From Polytrichum commune (taxonomy: Eukaryota > Streptophyta > Polytrichopsida > Polytrichales > Polytrichaceae), in contig OX485806.1 of assembly GCA_950295325.1 (NCBI GenBank), positions 47,611,169-47,675,168 on the forward strand: a stretch of 64,000 nt of DNA. Direction: 5' to 3'. Within the stretch, counting starts at the first letter, position 1. Each line of letters begins with the position of its first letter. Made by a program: the position numbers and the translations under genes. The notes beneath the pieces were generated by a model that saw only the letters and a list, made by a program, of their open reading frames with translations, searched no databases and was not told the origin of the DNA. Shown here piece after piece: positions 44,310 to 54,475 of the stretch.

Positions 44310-44620
44310 AAGGAGATTGATGTCCTCGTCAATGCCTACGCTTCATTTTATTGGAATCCTTAGCCTTAGTTTTTTCAAAGTGCTTCACCAATTCATTGGT
44401 GTTTACCATGTCTCTTGCCGCCACCCAAGCGGTTTCTTTCTCATGGTATCCTCACCATTTCACCAAGTACACCTTTGTACATTTTCTTTCATTTTCACTT
44501 GGGCTTCCTACACTTGAGGATGCCCTCCTACCTCATGTTCTAAATGACCTCCACAAGGTCGGGACGTGGCCTAATCACTTGCCTGTGATCGGGCCACAAG
44601 GTGTTGTCCTAAAATGACTT
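44310..44620 (-). pseudogene. Chromodomain-like C-terminal tail of the nested element
   Basis: In pieces the minus strand reads 'VGGHPQV', 'CRKPKWK'-like and 'WVAARDMVNTNELVKHF' segments. These match the clearer tail at 57830-57995 ('ILKCKSPKWKENKYLVNLRGF'). In chromoviruses such tails steer integration to chromatin. Frame is broken. Confidence 0.55.
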
Positions 44621-44853
44621 TCGTAATGAGACATGAAATGTCAGATACACTTTGATCTCCGGCGGTAATTCCAACTTATACATGTCCTTGAACACTTGTT
44701 CCACAATGCAAAACGAAGCTCCAATTTTGGACATGAACTTTTGGAGTAAGGCCTTTGGGCAAGGTGAAGTTGTCCACATTCAACAACACCTTATTGGCCC
44801 ACCTCATACTCCACTTCGCGTCTTCCGGCATTGATTTGCACTCCGTAGCACCT

Positions 44854-45750
44854 TCAGGCTTTCTCCACCAACAACTTGGTCATCTCCAAGATTTGTTTAC
44901 CATCTTTGGCCAAGTCCTCACCATCTTGGTTGAACTCTAGTGTTGAATGTGCCCCCTCGAGGGCTAGGTTAATAGGTTGGAGCGTATCCACTCCATAAGC
45001 CACCACGAAAGACCACCCCTTGGTAGCCAAGTGCGTGGCTACATTGCAATTACACTCCGCTCGACCCACATAGTCCGCCCAATCTCCTTGGTCCGCCCCC
45101 ACCAAGTTCCTCAAGTATTGCTTCAAGACTCCATTCACATGCTCCGCTTTCCCATTCATTTGGGAATGCAAGGCCGTGCTAAACCTTAGTTTCATTCCGA
45201 CCTCCTTAGAGAAATGCATTGAAAATGCACTTGTGAACTTTGGATCTTGATCCCACACAATCACTCTTGGCAACCCGTGGTGCCTCAACCATCCTTTGAG
45301 AAAAGGCTATGCGGTCTCCAACGCGGTGGCGGTTCCCACAATCGGCACCATGTGTGCCAACTTGGCAAACCGCTATACCATCAACAAGATGGCATCATAC
45401 CCATGTGACTCCGGCAAACTTGTGATCAAGTCCATGCACATACTATGCCATGGCGCCAACGGGATAGGCAACAGTTGCAAAAACCCGCCTTGTTTTTGGT
45501 AAGAGGCTTGATTCACTTGGCACTTTAATTCAAGCCTTCACAAAGTGGGCTATATCTTCCTTTTATGCACCGCCAATGGTACCTCCAAGGCACCATTCTA
45601 TGGCGGTTTTTCCTTTCTCCTCTATGGCTGGCAATAGGACTATCACATTCTTCCTTCAAAACCGATAGCCTCAACTTGCCTTGAGGCACATACACCCGAC
45701 TTTGCTTACACTTGAACAATCCGTCCACCAACCTAACCTCTTTGAGCACC
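44854..45750 (-). pseudogene. Integrase of the nested gypsy element
   Basis: The ORF 45288-44854 reads 'RVIVWDQDPKFTSAF' (second catalytic Asp), then 'LHSQMNGKAEHVNGVLKQYLR' with the catalytic Glu in 'AEHVN', at DDE spacing. Upstream, 45749-45525 carries the zinc-binding part ('LRLSVLKEECDSPIASHRGE', one His replaced by Cys). Between them the frame is lost, so the first Asp is not visible. Integrase inserts the cDNA into chromosomes; this copy is inactive. Confidence 0.8.
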
Positions 45751-46189
45751 TTGCTCTTGCGAAGCTCACCTAAAAGTTTTTGTACCTCGGGGTAGTTAAT
45801 TTACCCCTCCCGTATCTTGCATCACAAGTTTCCTTTGCCGGCACACATTAGCCACAAGGTTTGGATGGTTCTCATTGCTTGGAACTCTTCCCGTCTACTT
45901 AGCGCATCCGGCACCACATTTCCACGGTCCGGTTTGTGGACCAAATCTACCTTCATAAACGCCAAACTATCATGCCACCGCAATGACTTGGCGCTCACTT
46001 GCGCTTGTATATGTTAAAATACTTTTAGGACACATTGTCCATGTAGACCTTTGTTTTATGCGACCCCAAATAATGTCGCCACATCTTCAAGCAATGCACT
46101 ACGACAAAGAAGTTCTTTGTCATAAGTTGGTTGTCTTCTTTGACAACTATCGAGCGTCAAGCCCCCATATGCAAAGGCCATCCATCTTA

Positions 46190-47020
46190 CATTAACAATC
46201 CATCATTGGCAAAGTTACTCGCCCCCGTATGCACCTCAAAAGGTTTGTCAAACTCCATGAATTTGAGCACGGGCGGCGAAGAGAACTTGCTCTTAAGCTC
46301 CCCAAAGACTTGGTGACAAGGCTAGTCCCACTTTTGGGATAGCCATTTCTTTCACAAGTTGGACAACCATCGAGCTTCATGCTCCCATATGCAATGGCCA
46401 TCTTTTTTTTTTACATCAACATCCGCCAATGGTAAAGTCACTCGCCCCCGTATGCACCTCAAAAGGTATGTCAAACTCCGCGAACTTGAGCACGGGCGGC
46501 GAAGAGAACTTTGTCTTAAGCTCTTCAAGGACTTGGTGGCACGGTTCATCCCACTCTTGGGATAGCCATGTCTTGCACAAGTCGGACAAGGTTTAATAAC
46601 CATTGAGCTTATTGCTTTCATATACAATGGTTCTCCATCTTGGATCAACATCAGCCAATGGCAAAGTGACTTGCCCCCGTATGCACCTCAAAAGGTTTGG
46701 CAAACTCCGCAAGCTTGAGCACAGGCGGCAAAGACAATTTGCTCTTAAGCTCCCCAATGGCTTGGTGACACGGCTCATCCCACTCTTGGGATAGCCATTT
46801 CATGCACAAGCCGGACAAGGTTCGACAACCATGGAGCTTAATGCTCTCATAAGCAATGGTCATCCATCTTGGATCAACATCCGCCAATGATAAAGTCCTT
46901 CGTCTCCATGTGCACCTCAAAATGCTTATGAAAACCCAGAAACTTAACCACATCTTATGAAGGGAACTTGCTCTTGAGCTTTCCAAAGGCTTAGTGACAA
47001 GGCTCATCCCACTCTTGGGA
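46190..47020 (-). pseudogene. Four tandem copies of the RT/RNase H junction module
   Basis: The segment 'GELKSKLSLPPVLKLAEFAKPFEVHTGASHFAIG'-type (read in 19-residue pieces: 'PCHQAIGELKSKLS', 'PVLKLAEFAKPFEVHTG') is normally present once. Here it recurs four times with a period of ~223-232 bp. The landmark 'tcccact(c)ttgggatag' is near 46325, 46550, 46778 and 47008. Copies are diverged and frame-broken. The downstream remainder of RNase H is weak. Confidence 0.8.
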
Positions 47021-47059
47021 TAGCTATTTCCTCAATAAGTTGAGTAAGGTCTTAGCAAT

Positions 47060-47360
47060 CTTAAAACAAATCTAGAATGAAGTGGTGGTAGTAGTTGGCT
47101 AGGCCAACCAATGACCTAAGTCTTTTTGAATCAAGGGCCAATTCTCCTCTTGGATTGCCTAGAAATTCTTCATGTTTGTCCACCAACTTCCTTTGTCACC
47201 ACATGCCTCAAGAACTCAATTTCTTCTTGAGCAAAGTTGCAATTCACTCCTTGGCGGTAACATTTTGAGCAACACATTGGTGAATACATCCTTGTATCTC
47301 ACCAACATCCCACAAGTATGGTTTGGGGGAGGCCCATATTTCCTAGCCTCCCCATGAGTT
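47060..47360 (-). pseudogene. RT remnant with the core deleted
   Basis: The minus strand gives an RT N-terminal segment 'RYKDVFTNVLLKMLPPRSE' near 47290 and then almost at once the C-terminal 'RLRSLVGLANYYHHFI' near 47100. The ~150 residues between, including the YxDD active site, are absent. The element could therefore not copy itself. Confidence 0.65.
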
Positions 47361-47708
47361 CCTTGGAGTTGCTCCAATTGAACCACGACCATTATGTTTT
47401 TTATTTTTTATTTGGTCCATTAATACCATAGAAGTCCTTGTCAATTTGAACCTCAATTCTTTGCCATTATGACACATCATAATGCACGGCAAGCACACCG
47501 GCTTGCACCTCACATCTATCATGTGAGTTTCAAAGAAGGCGGCCTTCACAATGACATGCATTTCATCTATTTCACATGGTGTGAAATTTTGACAAAAATC
47601 CAATGTCCCACATTGAAAGGTTACATGCATCGCGGCCTCCTTTGTCTCATGCAGTTCGCCATTTCCAAACCGCACATTGGTGGGTTTGCCCGCTCTATCA
47701 ATCGGCAA
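47343..47708 (-). pseudogene. Protease-region remnant
   Basis: 'FTPCEIDEMHVIVKAAFFE' followed by 'VDVRCKPVCLP'-like text matches the retropepsin-to-RT region of chromoviral gypsy elements, where a short D-containing strand is followed by a conserved 'GDTFLE'-like turn. No active-site DSG is visible. Confidence 0.55.
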
Positions 47709-48387
47709 GCCCCAACTCCCTTGTGAGTTTTGGGCTCAAGAAGGAATGGCTTGCCTCTTTGTCAACACACGAGACTTGGCCTCGGCTTAAGGCTACTAGC
47801 CTTGGCCACAAAGCCATCTTCCAACATTCCGTCCTCGGCAACTTGGCTTAGTTTGGTCCGCAAACCCAACTTTAAACATTCCGTCCACGGGACAAATTGG
47901 TTTGGTGCCACAAAACCAATTTCTAATAGTTTGTCCACGGAACAAACATGATTTGCCTTGGTAGTACAAAGCCACCTTTCACACTTTATCCGCGGCACGA
48001 ACATGAATTGCCTTGGTAGGATCAACCCACCTCCCAACATTCCGTCCGCGGCACGAGTATGTTTTGCCTTGGTATAATGGGCCAAACTACTTTCACCCAT
48101 TTCTTTAAGACCAATATCGGCTAAAACCCACTTTGTGGTGATGCGCCGCCCAACTTCTTTTCGGGACCATCGGCTTCAATGTTCTTCAAATCTTAAAGAT
48201 TTCCGATACGTCCTCAAGAAGCTTTGGGGAGTTGAACATGGTATTCACCACCCGCTTTTGAAACCCCATTTAAAACGATGTGTTTCTTAGCCAACTAATC
48301 AATCTTAGTTGTGCCATTCATTAAGGTGGTTAAATCGCACACATAGGCCTAAAAGCCTTGAGTGCCACATTTGCACCCATTCCAACT

Positions 48388-48663
48388 TCACCACATTCTA
48401 AGCAATTTGGATTGGAATTTCAATCCAATATTACCACCGTCCAAGCTTTCGGATGCATTCGGTATTCTAGCCCCCGAATACTTTTTGAGGTTTGCGGGAG
48501 CCCTTTCAAAGCACTCCTCCATTTTCCTCACCGAATCCACCCTCATGCCCACCATTGTCATTAGAATCAATGGTATGGTCACAATCCACTTGCACATGAT
48601 CCTTGTTCCAATTTGAGCCTCACAACCTTTTAGAAACCCCGGGCTCACCATCATAATCCGCAT
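48388..48663 (-). pseudogene. Gag N-terminal remnant
   Basis: It shares 'YSGARIPNASESLDGGNIGLK' style text with the Gag remnant near 56875-56945 ('NSGARLPNALKSMEGG'), showing both belong to one family. It lies just after the primer site, as expected for Gag. Confidence 0.7.
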
Positions 48664-48704
48664 TTTTTATAGCCATGTCTACCTCAAAGTGCTAGCTCAA
48701 ATAT

Positions 48705-48727
48705 TGGAACCCTGCTCTGATATCAAG
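48705..48727 (-). other. tRNA primer-binding site (initiator Met type)
   Basis: On the minus strand TGATATCAGAGCAGGGTTC lies two to three bases after the LTR end. TGGTATCAGAGC is the standard complement of plant initiator Met-tRNA; one base differs. It fixes the element's orientation. Confidence 0.88.
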
Positions 48728-49700
48728 TGTCGCAACCCTTGCTAGGTCCCTTAACAATCTTGCCAATTTTCGTTTCTAGCAAAGGTTACGAGCGCTAACC
48801 CTTCGCATTCCGCCATGCTCATGGATAGCTCCTCTTACCCCGGACCAATAGTTCATAGGAGGGAACCAACCCTCCTACTTTGCTTTCGGGACTCACCCCT
48901 TAATCGGTAACCCATTTCCCCAATGTGGATTTCCATCCATGGAAGTCCAATCCTATGTTGATCATCGCGTTGCCAGAGCAACACTACAACAACCCGCACC
49001 ATACTAGGCAACTATGGCCTCACAATAGGCCAAAGCCCATGGAGGCCTTGCCGTTCGGCCTCGGGTGGGTGAGGCCACACCACCTCACCCATATAAGCCT
49101 CTAGGACTTCTCGCGGGGCCCCTACCCCACCGTCAACCAACCTCTTGTCTCTCTACCAAGAGTTGGGGCCAAGTGGACATTTTCCTTTAGCTGCTGGGCC
49201 TAGGAACCCCCCAGCAGCTTCAGACCATCATAACTTCCTTGTATGATGTTTGATCATAACAACCAACCACTCCATCTTCATCTACGCTTCACGTAGATGC
49301 CGATGGACTCCTCACTTGCCCCATTCGGGCAAGTATTCAGGAAGTTATGCCTGTTTGAACCTTGGCAGTCCCGGGAATCACTCCCAGGCACTGCTGTACA
49401 AAGGCCCTGTCCCGGGACAGCGCCCCACTCAAATGGCCATAACTCCTAGCTCACACCTCCGCTTGAGGCGATCTTAAGCATTCTAGAATCACCACGCCAT
49501 GAGCTACGCATAACTCATGGCCTTACCCTTGTGCCTCCTAGTCTTCGTGGGTGGGAGGCGTTTCCAACGCCCGGGGCCCTCACCCACACTAGGATCACTT
49601 GGGCCCTCTCACCAACGGCGCCACAAGTCCCGGGTGTCACTCCGGGGTCCCCCTTGTGCCCATGGTGTTTTGGGCACTCCTCATGGAGAGGTGCGCGACA
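48728..49700 (-). repeat. 5' LTR of the nested gypsy element
   Basis: 973 bp. In the clusters where it differs from its partner LTR it resembles the solo LTR at 52206-53193 (e.g. 'ctccgcttgagg' instead of 'ctccgattgagg'). Confidence 0.93.
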
Positions 49701-51215
49701 GTTGAGGCACGGAAGGTACGAACATTTATTCGCTCGTACCGTAGATGTTTTGCTTTTAGCCTTCATGATCTTGTAGGTTATAAAGGAAACCCATCCACAT
49801 TCAATTGGAGGACGACCATCCCATTTTTCGGAGACCTTACAGGCTCAGTGTTTCCGAGCGGATTGGCGTTCAGGCTCGTTGCTGAGAGCTCTTCGCAACA
49901 AGGCTAATCGAACTTTTCAACGGGGAGTATGCTTGTGCTACGGTTATACCATCAAAGAAGGATATCTTTGGCAATTGGACGGAGAAACGGATGTGTGGGG
50001 ATTACCGTCCAGTTAATCGGAAGGCCAAGTCGGATCGGTACCCCATGCCAATCTCGGAGGAGTTGTTCGATGCCATCGGATTTTCGAGGGTCTTTAGTAC
50101 CTTGGACTTGAGATCCGGATATCACCAACTCCCATTACTTACGGGAAATTGGGTGAAGACCGTATTTTGGGGAGTTGATTATGATGGGAATGATCAACTA
50201 CACCATTGGAAGTTTCTTCCATTTGGTCTCAAGAATGCGCCTGCTGAGTTTCAGAGAGTGATGGACCAAGTTCTCTCAGGCTTGCCTTTTGCTCGGTGTT
50301 ACATTGATGACGTGATCATTTTCAGCAAAACACCACAGGAGCATGTAAAGCATCTTCAAGCCGTTTTTGAGCGATTACGGCGGTGGGGATTGCGCTTGCA
50401 CCATGGCAAGTGTAAGTTTTTTCATAACCGACTAGCATATCTAGGTCATATGATTATTCCAGGAGGTCTTGGGGTGCAACAAGCTAAAGTGGACGCCTTG
50501 CAAAAGATCCCGGCACCAGTCGATGTGCCGAGTCTTCGTGCTTTCTTGGGCTTGGCGAATTACTATCGTCGATTCGTCAAGAACTTTAGCTTAATCGCCA
50601 AGCCTCTTACCATTCTCACAAGCAAGGACCAACCTTGGACTTGGGGTCGTGAGCAGCAACAGGCATTTGAGACATTGAAATAGAAACTGGGTGCGGCTCC
50701 AGTGCTTTGACGTCCGGATGTCTCCAAATCCTTCCAGTTGCATACAGATTGGAGTTTATTGGGTTTGGAAGCAGTTCTCACTCAGAAGGATGATTTTGGC
50801 CGAGAGTATGTTGTTGCTTACGCTTCGCAAAGCAATAACATGGCGGAGGCTAATTATTCATCCTACGAGGGAAAAGCATTGGCGGCGGTATGGGCTATTG
50901 CCCATTTTCGGCCGTATCTTTATGGTCAGCACTTTATTTTAGTGACTGACCACCAGCCGTTACGGTGGCTCATGGAGTCGGATAAACTTACTGGCAAGCT
51001 TGCCAGGTGGGCTTTGTTGCTCTAGGAGTATGACTTCGAGGTGGTACACCGTGCTAGGATTACCAACCTCGATGCAGATGGACTCTCACGCAATCCAAGT
51101 CCTTCGGATGAGGACTTGACCGGGGCCATGTGGCATGGAGATTGTGATTCTTGTAGCTACGTTGGCAAATGGTATTCTGTTGGATTGCATGGTGATGATT
51201 TTGGTGATAGTCATT
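49701..51215 (+). pseudogene. Reverse transcriptase and RNase H of the methyltransferase-bearing gypsy
   Basis: The pre-RT linker (49705-49800, 'RSYRRCFAFSLHDLVGYKG') is followed by a frameshift and then RT: 'MCGDYRPVNRKAKSDRYPMP' (49991), 'FSTLDLRSGYHQLPL', 'FLPFGLKNAPAEFQRVMD', active site 'CYIDDVIIFSK' (~50300), 'AFLGLANYYRRFVKNFS'. RNase H follows: 'FQLHTDWSLLGLEAVLTQK' (50735) and 'VTDHQPLRWLM' (50943). Stops at 50681 (TAG), 50708 (TGA) and 51023 (TAG) all fit C-to-T decay of CAG/CGA. RT copies the RNA into cDNA. Integrase, which should follow, is missing. Confidence 0.88.
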
Positions 51216-51699
51216 AGATTTAATTGTCTTAGTATTTTGATATTAATTAATTTATGGTGTTAATTGACATCATAGTGGCCTTTTGGAATAAAAATACATC
51301 ATTGGTGCAATAGTGAGAATGAGAGGAACACAATTTGACATTAGAAAAAATGCAACACAAGATTGGAATGTCTAGAATAGGTTACATTTTGTAGGTTTTA
51401 CAACATCTACCATTAGTGCAAGTTGGAAAGTAAGTGCCATCCAAGGTGGCCAATTGAACATAGTCATTGGAATATGTTATCGTCACCCAACATAGCCATG
51501 GCCAAAATGCATTGAACTTCCTTGGGAATTTGATTTGTCTAGCATCTAGGAGCATCACCAACGTGTGTGGATTTAATTCAAGGTATTTTTGTTCCTTATG
51601 AAAAACAACCTTACAATGTCATTGCATCGTTTCTACATGTTGCACACTAAGGTGTCAGGTTTCATTAAGACACTTTAACATGAGCGTGCGGTCTCGAAT

Positions 51700-53500
51700 G
51701 GATTTTGAAATAGGTATATGTGCCTCAATCACAATACAAATGGAAGGGATCTCCCATTCTATGAATAAGATAGCCTCAATGCCAAAACAAATGCAAAAGT
51801 GTTATATTTTGTGGTCACTTGAAAGGTGGTGCAATTTGCCCACAATGCTACATTAATTTTGGAATCCCAATCACAGTTGTGATTTTTTATGGTATTTGTA
51901 ATATACACACAATGGCTTGGTTGAGTTGTTCAACTAAGCCATATGTCTCAAGGTCATAGTGTGTGGTCTTTCAATGGTCTATGCCATATGTCAAGGTTAA
52001 TTTCTCGATGACATTGTTAAGGAAATGGCTTCCCCTATTACTGATCAAATCCATTGGAATTCTATATCGAGCAATGATGTTTCCAAAGATGAATAAGGCC
52101 GTCGTTTTCCACGACATTTAGTACTTTTGTTTCCACCTACTTGGTAAGATAATCCACCATGAAAATGATATAAGCTATATCTTGAGAAGACCTAGGATGG
52201 GCTGGTGTCGCAACCCTTGCAAGCCCCCCTTGACAATCTTGCCAATTTTCAATTCTAGCAAAGGTTACGAGCGCTAACCATTCGCATTTTGCCATGCTAA
52301 TGGTTAGCTCCTCCTACCCCGAACCATATAGCTCATAGGAGGGAACCAACCCTCCTACTTTGCTTTCGGGACTCACCCCTTAATCGGTAAACCATTTCCC
52401 CAATGTGGACTTCCATCCATGGAAGTCCAATCCTATGTTGATCATCGCGTTGCCGAAGCAACACTACAACAACCCGGACCATACTAGGCAACTATGGCCT
52501 CACAATGGGCCAAAGCCCATGGAGGCCTTGCCGTTCGGCCTCGGGTGGGTGAGGCCACACCACCTCACCCATATAAGCCTCTAGGACTTTACGTGGGGCC
52601 CCTACCCCACCGTCAAGCAACCTCTTGTCTCTCTACCAAGAGTTGGGGCCAAGTGGACATTCTCCTTAAGCTGCTGGGCCTAGAACCCCCCGAGCAGCTT
52701 CAGACCATCATAACTTCCTTGTATGATGTTTGATGCTAACAAATAACCACTCCATCGTCATCTACGCTTCACGTAGATGCCGATGGACCCATCACTTGCC
52801 CCATTCGGGCAAGTCTTGAGGAAGTTATGCCTGTTTGAACCTTGGCAGTCCCGGGAATCACTCCCAGGCACTGCTGTACCAGGGCGCTGTACCAGGGCGC
52901 TGTCCCGGGACAGCGCCCCACTCAAATGGCCATAACTCCTAGCTCACACCTCCGCTTGAGGTGATCTTGAGCATTCTAGAATCTCCACGCCATGAGCTAC
53001 GCATAGCTCATGGCCTTACCCTCATGCCTCCTAGTCTCCGTGGGTGGGAGGTGTTCCCAACGCCCGGGGCCCTCACCCACACTAGAATCACTTGGGCCCT
53101 CTCACCAACGGCGCCACAAGTCCCGGGTGTCACTCCGGGGTCCCCCTTGTGCCCATGGTGTTTCGGGCACTCCTCATGGAGAGGTGCGCGACAGCTGGTC
53201 CACATAGTCATTTCCCCATTTTTCAAATGGAGAAAGAGGTTGTCATGGTATAAAAAATCAAGCTAGGTGAAGGTCATTTGTCGCATGGTGTTGACAAACA
53301 TCGCATCTAGTGGCATGGGTGTGAGCATCTGTGACAATGGTGGGCTAAAAATACCTTATTCAAAAGGTCATTTGTGACGTGAGACAACCAACAAAATGGC
53401 CTCCACAAGTGTTATTGTGACATGCTCTAAGCATATCATGAATTTCTATCTCATTCACACATTGGTAAAACACCCCATCTTTGGCAAAAGCAATTGGTGA
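51700..53500 (-). pseudogene. Decayed gypsy integrase, interrupted by a solo LTR
   Basis: On the minus strand, from ~53330 down, 'DAHTHATRCDVCQHHA' (HHCC zinc part) and 'PFEKWGNDYVD' are followed, past the LTR at 52206-53193, by 'IFMVDYLTK' and 'ETKVLNVVENDGLI', then 'ETYGLVEQLNQAI' near 51930. This order is that of a gypsy integrase core (the sequence resembles the Tat/Athila side). Stops are frequent. Removing the LTR joins the halves. Confidence 0.65.
52206..53193 (+). mobile_element. Solo LTR with perfect GCTGG duplication
   Basis: 988 bp of the TGTCGC...GCGACA family, flanked by GCTGG at 52201-52205 and 53194-53198. The extra 15 bp over the 973-bp form come from a tandem duplication of 'accagggcgctgt' near 52878-52907. 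It lies inside the decayed integrase above. Confidence 0.93.
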
Positions 53501-54475
53501 TGATAACACTATGACCACTATGGACTCTAATCTTCTGACGTTCTATCATGTCTAACCTTTCGGGCATTGTTTAAGTCTTGCCCATAGGGTTGGCACAAAC
53601 GCGCCTACAACAATGACAATAACATCACATTAGACATGGAATGGTACATCCCAATGAAAATGTACAATGCATGGAAAAAAAATCGGTTTGGTTTTAAAGA
53701 CAACATAATTAGCTAGACATTTTGGAATCCACTTGTATTTTGTGTCTATCTTAATGAGGTTTCTCGAAATGATTGTAAAATTGGCGTAGTCTTTTATTAT
53801 CGTGCACATATCCATGAAGAGTGTCCGCAACATCATGGGCACAAAGGGAACATGGGAGTGACGCCCGTGACTTGTGGCGCAATACGTGAAAGGGCCCAAA
53901 TGATCCGAATACAGATGAAGGCCCCGGGCATTAAGAACACCTTGCACCCACGGAGATCAGAAGTCACGAGGATAAGGCCATAAGCACTGAGTAGCTTATG
54001 ACGTATCAATTCTAGAATGTTCAAAAACTCCCCAATTGGAGGCTTGAACTAAAATGTATAGCAATCTGAGGGGGGCGTTGCCTAAGGACAACGTCTTGGG
54101 ACAGTAGTAACTAGAGAGTGCGCCCGTGACTGCCAAGGTTAAAACAACCATAATTTTCTTGATTCCTACCCAAATGGAGCAAATGAGGCATCTTTCAACA
54201 TCTTCGCAACAAAAAGATGTTGATGGAATGATTATTTGATAGAGTGGGGGTGCGTCACAACAAATTTATGGAGGTTTGAAATTGGTGGGGAAGTCTAGGG
54301 CCAACAACTAAGGGAAAATGTCTATCTGGCCCCAATTCTTAGTTGAAAGACAAAAAATTACTTGGTGGTGGGGTGAGGGCCCTGCCCAAGTTCTAGAGGT
54401 TTATATGGGTGAGGCGGTTTTGTCAAAAAAACATGGTCTCTTTGGGCGTTGGCTTGTGGGGGCACAATTGCCAAA

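Larger units (their letters stand above)
42542..49700 (-). mobile_element. Nested Ty3/gypsy element with 973-bp LTRs, internally deleted
   Basis: LTRs 42542-43514 and 48728-49700 are both 973 bp, begin TGTCGC and end GCGACA, and differ at about 18 positions by eye. The primer site abuts 48728 and the purine tract abuts 43514, so transcription is on the minus strand. Order on that strand: Gag remnant, protease, RT start, RNase H start in four tandem copies, integrase, chromodomain-like tail. The RT core is missing. Flanks GCTGA/GTTGA are a 5-bp duplication with one change. It disrupts the methyltransferase-bearing element, so it is younger. Confidence 0.92.
38384..51215 (+). mobile_element. 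Ty3/gypsy element with captured C5-cytosine methyltransferase, split by another element
   Basis: Order on the plus strand: Gag (38384-39937), linker and protease (39830-40943), C5-DNA methyltransferase (41144-42150), then after the 42542-49700 insertion the pre-RT linker, RT and RNase H (49701-51215). Integrase and clear LTRs are not found; similarity to the pol end fades near 51215. The frame is broken by several stops and at least three frameshifts, so the copy is dead. The 5-bp site of the nested insertion is GCTGA/GTTGA. Confidence 0.85.
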
